From Litorihabitans aurantiacus (lineage in GTDB: Bacteria; Actinomycetota; Actinomycetes; Actinomycetales; Beutenbergiaceae): 64,000 nucleotides of DNA. The notes below the pieces were generated by a model. That model worked only from the letters and a program-made list of their open reading frames with translations. It was not told the DNA's origin and ran no database searches. A program made the translations under genes and the position numbers. Each line of letters starts with the position of its first letter. The stretch's first letter is position 1. This document shows, in pieces, positions 52,221 through 61,010 of the stretch. Location: positions 992,001 through 1,056,000 of the forward strand of contig NZ_BSUM01000001.1 of NCBI RefSeq assembly GCF_030161595.1. Direction: 5' to 3'.

Positions 52221-53558
52221 GTGGCCTACCAGTTCAACCCGCCGCCCGGCTGGCCGACGCCGCCCCAGGGATGGTCCCCGCCGGAGGGGTGGGAGCCCGA
52301 CCCCGCGTGGCCCGCGCCCCCCGGTGACTGGCAGTTCTGGATCGAGGAGCCCGCCGCGGGCTCGGCCGCCACGCCGCCGGCGGCGCAGACGCCGCCGAGC
52401 GCGTCCGACCCCACCCAGCAGCTGCCCCCGGCCTCCTTCGGGGAGCCGTCGGGTCCGGCCTCGGGGTCGACGTCGTCGCCCGGGTCGCAGGGCCAGCAGT
52501 TCCCGGGGTCGCACGGGCAGCCGCTGCCCGGTCAGCACTCGCAGGGTCAGCCGTTCCCGCCGTCGCAGCCGACGCAGCAGCTGCCCAGCCAGGGCTTCGG
52601 CGTCCCGGGCTCGGGCGCCGGGGCCTCGCCGTCGTACTCCGCCGCACCCGCGCCCTACTCCGGTGAGCCGACCACCCAGCTCCCGTACTCCACCGGACCC
52701 GGTGGGTACGACGGCGCGCCGAGCTACGCCGCGGGCGGGTTCGGCCAGGGGCAGGGTGGCCAGGGCTTCGGCCAGGGTGGCTTCGGACCCGGGGGACCGG
52801 GTGGTCCCGGGGGACCCGGCGGTCCGGGTGGATCCGGCCAGAAGCGCAACGTCGGTCTTCTCGCCGGGATCATCGGGGGCACGGTGCTGATCCTCGGCAT
52901 CGGGACCTTCGTGCTCGTCAACGCGCTTCAGGGCGGCGACGACGAGCCGGAGCCCACCGCCACGGGCACCTCCCAGACGTCCGACCCGACCACGGACGAC
53001 CCGACCGACGACCCCACGACGGACGACCCGACCACGGACGAGCCGACCGACGACCCGACCACGGACGACCCGACCGACGACCCGACGACCGACGAGCCGA
53101 CCGACGACCCGGGGGCGGGTCAGGGCAGCGGCCCGGCGGGCACCATCGAGACCGCACTCGGAGCGCCGTACGAGATCAAGGACTTCGACGGCAACCTCGA
53201 GGCGACGATCGTGCTGAACGAGATGGCCTGGGACCCGCAGTGCAGCAGCGACCTCGGCGTCCCGCCCGAGGGCCGTCTCATCGCCCTGAACTTCGACGTC
53301 ACGGTCGCCAACCCCACGCCCGACGGCGAGGCGTTCTCGCTGAACGACTTCTACTTCAACGCCTACAGCGACGCCGCCAACACCGGCGTCGGTTTCACGT
53401 TCTGCTCCATCGACGGCGAGCTCCCGCGCGACATCCAGCCGGGTGCGTCGGTGAGCGGCTGGGTCGTCGTCGACATCTCCGAGGGCTCCACCTGGGTGAC
53501 CTACGAGCCGACCTTCGGCCTCGGCGGTCCCAGCGCCTCCTGGCGCCTGCCCGGCTGA
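52221..53558 (+). CDS. Pro/Gly-rich membrane protein with extracellular DUF4352-like domain
   Basis: A 445-residue protein. The N-terminus has short P-x-G-W repeats (PPPGWPTPPQGW, PPEGW), then a long Gly/Pro/Gln-rich cytoplasmic tail, one membrane helix (about 215-237), an acidic Thr/Asp repeat (TDDP/TDEP units about 255-300), and a globular C-terminal domain resembling DUF4352 (LNFDVTVANPTPDGEAFSLNDFYF). GTG 52221 follows GAGAGAGGGA; an in-frame ATG at 52185 is possible. Likely an envelope sensor or binding protein; function unknown. Confidence 0.75.
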   Translation: MAYQFNPPPGWPTPPQGWSPPEGWEPDPAWPAPPGDWQFWIEEPAAGSAATPPAAQTPPSASDPTQQLPPASFGEPSGPASGSTSSPGSQGQQFPGSHGQPLPGQHSQGQPFPPSQPTQQLPSQGFGVPGSGAGASPSYSAAPAPYSGEPTTQLPYSTGPGGYDGAPSYAAGGFGQGQGGQGFGQGGFGPGGPGGPGGPGGPGGSGQKRNVGLLAGIIGGTVLILGIGTFVLVNALQGGDDEPEPTATGTSQTSDPTTDDPTDDPTTDDPTTDEPTDDPTTDDPTDDPTTDEPTDDPGAGQGSGPAGTIETALGAPYEIKDFDGNLEATIVLNEMAWDPQCSSDLGVPPEGRLIALNFDVTVANPTPDGEAFSLNDFYFNAYSDAANTGVGFTFCSIDGELPRDIQPGASVSGWVVVDISEGSTWVTYEPTFGLGGPSASWRLPG

Positions 53559-53570
53559 GCCGCCGACCCG

Positions 53571-54052
53571 ATGGCCTTCCGCGACATCCGCCTCATCGGC
53601 GACCCCGTCCTCCGCACGCCCTGCTCACCCGTGACCACGGTCGACGACCGGGTGCGCACCCTCGTGGCCGATCTCCTCGAGACGGTCGACCACGAGGGCC
53701 GGGCCGGGCTTGCCGCCAATCAGATCGGCGTCGGTCTGCGCGCCTTCGCGTGGAACATCGACGGTGACATCGGCTACGTGCTGAACCCCGCCGTCGTCGC
53801 CACGTCCGACGAGACCCAGGACGGCGACGAGGGCTGCCTGTCCGTCCCGAACCTCTGGTTCCCGACGAAGCGTGCGAGCTGGGCGCGCGTCGTCGGGACC
53901 GATCTCGACGGCGCGGAGGTGACGGTCGAGGGCGAGGGTCTGATGGCCCGCTGCCTGCAGCACGAGGTCGACCACCTCGACGGGATGCTCTACCTCGACC
54001 GGCTGGAGCGGGGGTGCGCAAGCAGGCGATGCGCGCCCTGCGCGACATCTGA
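53571..54052 (+). CDS. def: Peptide deformylase (one frame break)
   Basis: Removes the N-formyl group from new proteins; a metalloenzyme of about 160 residues. All three motifs are present: [16 protein letters not shown] (metal Cys) and QHEVDHLDG (HExxH-type metal site). The G5 run 54010-54014 lacks one base; with it the chain ends [15 protein letters not shown] and stops at 54052. The uncorrected frame runs on to 54191. A housekeeping gene, so a true break is unlikely. Confidence 0.92.
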
Positions 54053-54187
54053 GCGCCGCCTCGGCGCCCTCGGGGTGCACGAACGGCGGTTCGTCGGGCA
54101 CACTGGTCTCACGCCGTTGTCATTCGCCACTCCTGTCACGGTCGAGCGCGTTGGGGAAGACGTCACTCGAGCGACTGGAGGGTCGAC

Positions 54188-54685
54188 ATGACGGGTTCCA
54201 CCCGCGGTGTTCTTTTCGTGCACTCTGCGCCCCGAGTGCTGTGCCCGCACGTCGAGTGGGCGGCCACGTCCGTCCTCGGCAACCGTCCGGTCATCGACTG
54301 GACGGCGCAGCCTGCTGCCACCGGCGCGCTGCGCACCGAGATCTCCTGGTCCGGTCCGGCCGGCACGGGTGCCCGTCTCACGTCCGCCCTGCGCGGCTGG
54401 GACCACCTGCGCTACGAGGTGACCGAGGAGGGCACGGCGACGACCGACGGGTCGCGCTGGTCGCACACCCCCGACCTCGGGATCTTCCACGCCCAGACGG
54501 ACCGGGTGGGCAACGTCGTCGTGCCCGAGGACCGCATCCGTGCCGCGCTCGTGCACGCCGCGGACCCGGAGCGCATGGCGCAGGCGCTGGACCTCGCGCT
54601 CGGCCAAGCGTGGGACGACGAGCTCGAGCCGTTCCGGTACGCCGGTGCGGGTGCTCCGGTGCGCTGGCTCCACCGGGTCGGCTGA
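54188..54685 (+). CDS. DUF3145 family protein
   Basis: A 165-residue actinobacterial protein of unknown function; [21 protein letters not shown] and [31 protein letters not shown] segments mark DUF3145. No signal peptide or membrane helix. GGAGGG precedes ATG 54188. It is regularly found near the FAS II genes, as here. Confidence 0.9.
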   Translation: MTGSTRGVLFVHSAPRVLCPHVEWAATSVLGNRPVIDWTAQPAATGALRTEISWSGPAGTGARLTSALRGWDHLRYEVTEEGTATTDGSRWSHTPDLGIFHAQTDRVGNVVVPEDRIRAALVHAADPERMAQALDLALGQAWDDELEPFRYAGAGAPVRWLHRVG

Positions 54686-54729
54686 CGCGGCCGCGCATCC
54701 ACGTCGCGGCGGCCGGAGGTGGCCCGGCG

Positions 54730-54833
54730 TCCCTCGCCCAGGGAGGCGTATCGGTTCGACGGCGAGCCCTGGCTCGGCATGTCGTCGCCGACATGCCGGT
54801 GGCGTCCGGGGCCGTGCCTCCCTGGGCGAGGGA
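54730..54833. repeat. Nested inverted repeats (potential cruciform)
   Basis: Perfect 18-bp outer arms (54730-54747 and 54816-54833) enclose two smaller hairpins: CGAGCC/GGCTCG (54763-54776) and a 10-bp stem (54775-54784 with 54789-54798). It lies between the convergent DUF3145 and fabF genes; no coding sequence seen. Confidence 0.85.
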
Positions 54834-54846
54834 GCCCGCGCCGGAG

Positions 54847-54912
54847 GTCAGCAGTCCTCTCGCCGAGGGTCGACAATCCTCTCGGGGAGGGTCGGCAATC
54901 CTCTCGCGGGTC
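54847..54912. repeat. Three tandem 22-bp repeats touching the fabF stop
   Basis: Three 22-base units, each GTC-[AG][GA]CA-[AG]TCCTCTCG plus a variable G-rich end, at 54847, 54869 and 54891. The last runs into the fabF stop codon. Confidence 0.85.
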
Positions 54913-56134
54913 AGACGGTGGTCAGCAGGAGGCTGACGTTGTGGCCGCCGAAGCCGAAGGAGTTGTTCAGCGCCGCGATCTGACCCTCCGGCAGCGCACG
55001 CGGCGACGTCGCGACGTCCACCGGCAGACGCGGGTCCGGGTCGTTCAGGTTGATCGTGGGCGGCGCGGTGCGGTCGGCGAGCGCGAGCACCGTGAACACG
55101 GTCTCCAGCGCGCCGGCGCCACCGAGCAGGTGCCCCGTCATCGACTTCGTGGCGGACACGACGACGTCGCCCATCACCTCGGCGATCGCCTCGGCCTCGC
55201 CGATGTCGCCGGCCGGGGTGGAGGTCGCGTGCGCGTTGGCGTGCACGACGTCGGCCGCGGTGAGGTCGGCGTCGGTCAGGGCGAGCCGCATCGCGCGGGC
55301 CTGACCGCCGGCGTCGGGCGCGGCGATGTCACCGGCGTCCGAACTCATGCCGGCGCCCGCGAGCCGTGCGTAGATCTTCGCGCCGCGGGCGCGAGCGTGC
55401 TCCTCGCTCTCGAGCACGACGATCCCGGCGCCCTCACCGAGCACGAACCCGTCGCGGGTCGCGTCGTAGGGGCGCGAGGCGGTCTCGGGGGAGTCGTTGC
55501 GGGTGGACAGCGCCTGCATGCGGGCGAACGCGGCGATCGGGAGGGCGTGCACGCACGCCTCGGTTCCGCCGGCCACGACGACGTCGGCACGGCCCGAGCG
55601 GATCATCTCCATCGCCGAGACGATGGCCTCGGCGCCGGAGGCGCACGCGGAGACCGTCGCGTGGGTGCCCGCCTGGGCACCCAGCTCGATCGAGACGTAG
55701 GCGGCCGAGGAGTTTGGCATCAGCATCGGGACCGTCATCGGCAGCACGCGGCGCGGACCGCGCTCCTTGAGCGTGTCCCAGCCGTTCATGAGCGTCCACA
55801 GGCCGCCGAGACCGGTGCCGACCACGACGCCGAGGCGCGTGCCCTCGACCTCGGGGGACCCGGCGTCGGCCCACGCCTCGCGCGCGGCGACGAGAGCGAC
55901 CTGGGCGGAGCGGTCCATGCGGCGCGTCTCGGGGACGGTGAGGATCTCCGACGGCTCCACGGCGACCTCGGCCGCGAACGTCACCGGGAGCTCGAGTCCG
56001 GTGACCCAGTCGTGCGTCATCGTGGCGGCGCCGGGGGTGCCGGCGAGCGCGGCCCGCCAGGTGTCGGTCGCCGTGCCGCCGATCGGTGTGGTCGCACCGA
56101 GACCGGTCACGACGACGCTGCGTGCGTCAGCCAT
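54911..56134 (-). CDS. fabF: Beta-ketoacyl-ACP synthase II
   Basis: A 407-residue condensing enzyme elongating acyl-ACP with malonyl-ACP. Catalytic triad: TVSACASGAEA (Cys), NAHATSTPAGD (His) and TGHLLGGAGA (His), with the FGFGGHN end motif. GAGGAG precedes ATG 56134. Last gene of fabD-fabH-acpP-fabF. Confidence 0.95.
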   Translation of the reverse strand: MADARSVVVTGLGATTPIGGTATDTWRAALAGTPGAATMTHDWVTGLELPVTFAAEVAVEPSEILTVPETRRMDRSAQVALVAAREAWADAGSPEVEGTRLGVVVGTGLGGLWTLMNGWDTLKERGPRRVLPMTVPMLMPNSSAAYVSIELGAQAGTHATVSACASGAEAIVSAMEMIRSGRADVVVAGGTEACVHALPIAAFARMQALSTRNDSPETASRPYDATRDGFVLGEGAGIVVLESEEHARARGAKIYARLAGAGMSSDAGDIAAPDAGGQARAMRLALTDADLTAADVVHANAHATSTPAGDIGEAEAIAEVMGDVVVSATKSMTGHLLGGAGALETVFTVLALADRTAPPTINLNDPDPRLPVDVATSPRALPEGQIAALNNSFGFGGHNVSLLLTTV

Positions 56135-56233
56135 CGAAGTCGTCTCCTCGTGAGGTGAAGGGGGTGGGCGACGGCCGCTGCGCCCGGGGGCGGGCGGCCG
56201 TCGCGCCGGGGGTACCGAGGTACCAGGCGTGTC

Positions 56234-56482
56234 TCAGGCCTGGGCGCCGGTGATGAAGCGGACGGCGTCACCCACGGTGACCAGGTTCTTGACCTCGTCG
56301 TCGGGGATCGTGACGCCGAACTTGTCCTCGGCCTGCGTGACGATCGTCATCATCGACAACGAGTCGATGTCGAGGTCGTCCGTGAAGGACTTCTCCAGCT
56401 CGACCGAGTCGGTCGGCAGGCCCGTCTCCTCGTTGACGATCTCGGCGAGGCCGCTGAGGACCTCCTGCTCGGTGTGAGCCAT
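56234..56482 (-). CDS. acpP: Acyl carrier protein
   Basis: An 82-residue acidic protein; the phosphopantetheine Ser is in DLDIDSLSMM. Carries growing fatty acyl chains. AAGGAGA precedes the ATG. Lies between fabH and fabF with gaps of 128 and 99 bases. Confidence 0.96.
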   Translation of the reverse strand: MAHTEQEVLSGLAEIVNEETGLPTDSVELEKSFTDDLDIDSLSMMTIVTQAEDKFGVTIPDDEVKNLVTVGDAVRFITGAQA

Positions 56483-56610
56483 GTGCTTCTCCTTGATGGG
56501 TCGGGCTGGGTGGTGCGGGTCAAGTGTTCCAGCCGCGCGCGCCGTGTCCTACCGGGCACGCGGGGAGCGGGGCGGATGCGACGTCGTCGGGCGACGGGCA
56601 CCCGGTCAGG

Positions 56611-57642
56611 TCAGGGCAGGATCACGACCTGGGCCGCGTAGGCGAGCCCGGCGCCGAACCCGATCTGCAGCGCGACCTGACCGGAGCGGGCCTGACCCTC
56701 GCGGAGCAGGCGCTCGGTCGCGAGCGGGATCGAGGCCGCCGAGGTGTTGCCGGTGTCGGCGATGTCGCGACCGACCACCACGTCCTCGCGCAGCCCGAGC
56801 ATCTTCACGAGCTGGTCGATGATGCGCATGTTGGCCTGGTGCGGGATGAACACCTCGATGTCGTCCAGCGTGAGGCCGGCGGCGGCGACGGCGCGGCGCG
56901 CCACCTCGGGGATCGAGGAGATGACCCACTTGAAGACGCTCGGACCCTCCTGGCGCAGCGTCGGCCACGCCTCGGCGGCGATCGCCGCGGGCACGCCGTC
57001 GCCCCGGTCCTGGCGCAGCTCGAGCCACGGGGTGGTCTGCGAGATGTGCCCGGCCATCGACCCGTCAGAGCCCCACACGGTCGGGCCGATGCCGGGGGTG
57101 TCGGAGACGCCCACGACGGCGGCGCCGGCGCCGTCGCCCAGCAGGAAGGAGATGCTGCGGTCGGTCGGGTCGATGAAGTCGCTCATGCGCTCGACGCCGA
57201 CGACGAGCACGTTCCGCGCCTGCCCCGAGCGGACCAGCGCGTCCGCCTGGCCGATGCCGTAGCAGTACCCGGCGCACGCGGCCGAGACGTCGAACGCGGC
57301 GGCCGGGGTGGCGCCGATCGCGTCGGCCACGCGGGCGGCGAGCGACGGCGTCTGCTCGAAGTAGGTCACCGTGGAGACGAGGACGACGTCGATCTCGGCC
57401 GGGGTGAGGCCGGAGACCTCGAGCGCCTCACCCGCTGCGGCCTTCGCCATGTCGAGGATCGTGGTCTCGGGGTTCGCGCGACGACGCGTCGCGATGCCCG
57501 TGCGCTGCCGGATCCACTCGTCGGAGGACTGGATCGGGCCGACGATCGCGTCGTTGTCGACCACCTGCTCGCCGCGGAAGCCACCGACACCGAGGATGCG
57601 GGTGCCCGCGACCGGGCTGATCTGCTGGAGCTGGACGGTCAT
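56611..57642 (-). CDS. fabH: Beta-ketoacyl-ACP synthase III
   Basis: A 343-residue enzyme starting fatty-acid synthesis by condensing an acyl-CoA primer with malonyl-ACP. AFDVSAACAGYCYGI contains the Cys, EVFIPHQANMRIID the His, and DTGNTSAASIPLA the Asn. ATG 57642 overlaps the fabD stop by four bases. Confidence 0.95.
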   Translation of the reverse strand: MTVQLQQISPVAGTRILGVGGFRGEQVVDNDAIVGPIQSSDEWIRQRTGIATRRRANPETTILDMAKAAAGEALEVSGLTPAEIDVVLVSTVTYFEQTPSLAARVADAIGATPAAAFDVSAACAGYCYGIGQADALVRSGQARNVLVVGVERMSDFIDPTDRSISFLLGDGAGAAVVGVSDTPGIGPTVWGSDGSMAGHISQTTPWLELRQDRGDGVPAAIAAEAWPTLRQEGPSVFKWVISSIPEVARRAVAAAGLTLDDIEVFIPHQANMRIIDQLVKMLGLREDVVVGRDIADTGNTSAASIPLATERLLREGQARSGQVALQIGFGAGLAYAAQVVILP

Positions 57643-58581
57643 GCGACTCCTTCGCCGTGCTCGGCCACGAGCGCGCGTGCGCCCTCGAGGTCGTCGGGGG
57701 ACTTGATCGCCACGCGGGCGACGTCGGGGAGGGTTCGTCGCGCGAGGCCGGCGAGCACACCGCCGGGGGCGAGCTCGACGAGCCCGGTCACGGGGTGGGA
57801 GCCCGCGGCTCCGAGCGCGGCCTGGCACAGGTCCCAGCGCACGGGCGAGATGATCTGGCTCGACAGGCGGCGCAGCACCTCGCGGGCGTCCGTGACGACC
57901 GCGCCGTCGGCGTTGGAGAGCAGCGGCACGCGCGGGTCGGCCGCGTCCCAGGTGGCCACGACGTCGTCGAACGCCTCGTGCGCGCTCAGCATGAGGGGGT
58001 GTGGAACGCACCCGCGACCTGCAGCGGGACCACGCGCGCCTTCGCGGGGGCTCGGCGGCCAGCGCCGCCAGCACCTCGTGCGACCCGGCCGCGACCACCT
58101 GCCCGGCGCCGTTGACGTTAGCGGGCCAGGCGCCCGCACGCTCGATCGCGGCCAGCACCTCGTCGGGGTCGCCGCCCAGCAGGGCGGTCATGCCCGACGG
58201 GTTCGCGGCGGCGGCCTGCGCCATCGCGCGGGCGCGCGCCGAGACGAGGGCGACGGCGGAGCTCGCGTCGAACAGCCCGGCCACGCTCGCCGCGGCGAAC
58301 TCACCCACGGAGTGACCCGCGGCGACACCGACGAACGAGGCGGCGTCGCGGCCGTCGGCGAGCGCGGCGAACGCGATCAGCGACGTCGCGACGATGAGGG
58401 GCTGCGCCACCGCCGTGTCACGGATCGTGTCGGCGTCCGAGGTGGTGCCGTGGGTGAGGAGGTCGATGCCGGCCGCCTCACCGAGCGCACCGACCTGCTC
58501 GGCGACGCCGGGGAGGTCGAGCCACGGGGTGAGCATGCCGGGGGTCTGGGCACCCTGACCGGGTGCGAGGATCGCGAGCAC
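57639..58581 (-). CDS. fabD: Malonyl-CoA:ACP transacylase (two frame breaks)
   Basis: About 314 residues; loads malonyl onto ACP. APGQGAQTPGML is the N-terminal loop, AAGHSVGEFAAASVAG has the nucleophile Ser, and the repaired GAFHTPLMLSAHEAF has the catalytic His. Two breaks close together (G5 runs at 58046-58050 and 57995-57999 on the plus strand) each lack one base. GTG 58581 is the start. Confidence 0.93.
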
Positions 58582-58659
58582 GTCACCAGCATGCCCTCTC
58601 GCCGGTGGCGGGCAGGGATGCCGCGCCGGACAAGGCCGAGCGCGTCGTTTGGAGGTTTC

Positions 58660-59825
58660 CTACGAAGCGGCGCCGGCGCCCGCGAGTCGGCCGAGGACGA
58701 GCGCGACCTGCAGGACGAACCCCTCGCGCGCGTCGGCGGCGTCCCAGCCCGACACCTGGGCGATGCGGCGCAGCCGGTAGCGCACCGTGTTCGGGTGGAC
58801 GAACAGAGCGCGCGCCGCGGCCTCGAGCGAGCGCCCGGACTCGAGGTAGGCCGCGAGCGTCTCGACCAGGGGCCCCGACGCGGCGTCCAGCCGCTGGTGC
58901 ACCTCGCGCAGCGCGGCGGCCGCGTCCTCGTCGCCCGCGAGCGCGCGCTCGGGCAGCAGGTCCGCCGCCAGGGCGGGGCGGGGGAGCGCCGGCCAGCCGC
59001 GCGCCGCGCTCAGCCCGGCGAGCGCGATGCGGGCCGAGCGGCCCGCCCGCGTGACGTCGTCGACCTCGGGTCCGAGGACTACGGGTCCGGGGAGAGACGG
59101 TGCAGCAGGGCGTCGGCCGAGCGGCGCAGGTCGCCGTCGCCACCCAGGACGACGACGACGCGCTGGCCGTGGATGCCGACCAGGGCGTCGGCGGCGGTGC
59201 GCCGGGCGGCTCGGCGCAGATCGGCGGCCGCCCCCTCGTCCACGGGCCCCTCGAGCGTGCCGACCATCGTGAGCACGCGGCCGGAACCGCTCCAGCCCAG
59301 GGCGGAGACGCGTGAGCGCAGCCCCTCGTCGTCACCGCGCAGGAGGGCGTCGACGGCGAGCGCCTCCATCCGCGCGTCCCACGCCCCGCGCGCCTCGGCC
59401 GCCCGGGCGTAGACCTCGGCCGCCGAGAAGGCGACCTCGCGCGAGTAGACGAGGACCGCCTCGCGCAGCTGCGTCGCCCGGGCCGGCGTCGCGATCTCGT
59501 CGGTGTGCTCCTCGACGATCTCGACGACGATGCGGACCAGCGCGAGCGCGTGCTGCAGGGAGATGGAGCGGATGAGCTCCGGCGGCGCGGCGCGGAAGAT
59601 CTCCGCGGCGTTGTAGGTGGTCGGCGCCGGGTTCTCGTACCAGTCGATGAAGGTCGTGATGCCGGACGCGGCCACGAGGCCGATCCAGGAGCGGTCGTCG
59701 GCCGGGAGCGCGCGGTACCAGGCGACGTCGGAGTCGAGCCGGCGCAGGGCCGCCGCGGTCAGCAGGTCGGTGCGGGACCGCAGCCGCGCGATCGTCTCGG
59801 GATCCGCGCTGCGTCTGGGTGCCAC
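58660..59825 (-). CDS. fasR: PucR-family regulator, FasR-like (one frame break)
   Basis: About 388 residues. An N-terminal helical and GGDEF-like region (about 1-250) precedes a C-terminal PucR helix-turn-helix: LAAYLESGRSLEAAARALFVHPNTVRYRLRRIAQVSG. In Streptomyces the homologous FasR sits at the same place and activates fabD-fabH-acpP-fabF, and this is the likely role here. The break at G3 59083-59085 needs one base to join LHRLSPDP to VVLGPEVDD. GTG 59825 lies six bases after TACAGT, so leaderless. Confidence 0.88.
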
Positions 59826-59961
59826 GCCGTCACTGTACGGCGTCGGGCCTTGTAGGTCTGCCACAAGGCGGGGCGTCTGACACCGCTACCCGTCCGGGCC
59901 ATGACGCGGAACGGGGAAGATGCCTCCTGTCATCCGGGCGGGGAACGGCTAGGGTAAAAAA

Positions 59962-60591
59962 ATGGCATTGATGAGCTGGTTGCGACGTCTCGGCGAACGA
60001 GAAGACCGCCCTGCACCCGCGCAGCGGGTCCTGACCCACCGCGAGTCCTCGCCGGAGGAGTCCGAGCTGCGCGATCAGCTCGCCCACGATCCCAACGACG
60101 AGGCGGCCTTCGACGCCCTGGTCGAGATCGTCCGCGAACGCGCCGACGAGGGCACCCACGTCGACCCGCTGACAGCGGCCCCCGACACCCGGGTCGCCCA
60201 GGACCACGCCGTGTGGGCCCTGGCGGAGGAGCTGGCGGGCAAGCCCGTCGCGTGGCTGCCGCTGATCGTCATGGCGCGGCTGTCGCTGGCCGCCGACCAC
60301 GAGGCGGCCATGCGTCGGCTCCACCTCGCGTGCGAGCGCGAGACGACGGGGCTGGCCCTCACCCACGCCGTCGCGATGCTCCGCGACGCCGACGCCCCCG
60401 CCGAGGCCATCACGTTCGGCGTCGCGCACTGGGAGCTGGCCTCCCGCGACCCGGAGGCGGCGAGCGAGATCATCCACGCCGCGCTCGAGACGGGCCGCAT
60501 CGAGGAGGCGCGGCGACTGCTCGACTCGCTGGCGTCGGCGCCGGCCGACCTGACCCGCACGGTCGAGGCCGCGGAGGCGCAGCACGCCTGA
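59962..60591 (+). CDS. Helical hypothetical protein between fasR and aceE
   Basis: A 209-residue all-helical soluble protein with TPR-like helix pairs (DEAAFDALVEIVRERAD; AAMRRLHLACERETTGLALTHAVAML; EEARRLLDSLAS). No enzyme motif. TAGGGT (59950-59955) is followed by six As and ATG 59962, a clear leaderless start. Possibly an adaptor; function unknown. Confidence 0.75.
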   Translation: MALMSWLRRLGEREDRPAPAQRVLTHRESSPEESELRDQLAHDPNDEAAFDALVEIVRERADEGTHVDPLTAAPDTRVAQDHAVWALAEELAGKPVAWLPLIVMARLSLAADHEAAMRRLHLACERETTGLALTHAVAMLRDADAPAEAITFGVAHWELASRDPEAASEIIHAALETGRIEEARRLLDSLASAPADLTRTVEAAEAQHA

Positions 60592-60603
60592 CCCTCACCC
60601 GCC

Positions 60604-60659
60604 CCGAGAATGCGTGTGGCTGCTCCACCGACTCGGGGAGCAGCCACACGCATTCTCGG
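60604..60659. repeat. 23-bp perfect hairpin
   Basis: Perfect 23-base arms (60604-60626 and 60637-60659), 10-base loop, 12 bases after the preceding gene. Part of the 419-base gap to aceE, which otherwise holds a dispersed repeat and a terminator. Confidence 0.9.
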
Positions 60660-60763
60660 CGGAAGGTCGACGGCGGGGTCGACGGCAACAGCGGCATGCA
60701 ACAGGTGGCCGCTCTCCAGCACGGGAGGGCGACCGTCCGCGTCGTCGGCCACGCCGTCGACCC

Positions 60764-60910
60764 CTCGCTCACAGCGGTTGGGTCTCGCTGACAGCGGCTG
60801 GCGGTGGCGTCGCGCCAGCGGCAGCCCTCTGACCTGCAGCGATGCGGCGGCGGGTGCTCGCCGTCGACCACCAGCCGCTGTGAGCGAGACGTAGCCGCTC
60901 TGGGCGAGGG
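60764..60910. repeat. Dispersed inverted-arm repeat (copy 2)
   Basis: Imperfect ~38-base arms (60764-60801 and 60868-60910) with the same AGCGGCTGG/CCAGCCGCTGTGAGCGAGAC core as the element at 41371-41514, and a ~65-base unrelated middle. Confidence 0.85.
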
Positions 60911-60944
60911 TCCGGCGCCGGTGGCGGGCTACGGGAAGGACCCA

Positions 60945-60994
60945 CGCACGACGGCGGCCGCCCTCCCCGCGGGGAGGGCGGCCGCCGTCGTGTG
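60945..60994 (-). terminator. aceE terminator hairpin
   Basis: A 24-bp stem with one G-T pair (60945-60968 and 60971-60994) and a 2-base centre, 17 bases after the aceE stop on the minus strand. Confidence 0.8.
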
Positions 60995-61010
60995 CGAGCC
61001 GGTCAGCGAC

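Noticed and set aside
52970-53110. Regular short repeats as a CRISPR or microsatellite locus
   Set aside because: They encode in-frame TDDP/TDEP units inside an open reading frame, a protein stalk and not an array with spacers.
54847-54912. Three 22-bp repeats as a CRISPR array
   Set aside because: Units are directly adjacent with no spacers and no cas genes nearby.
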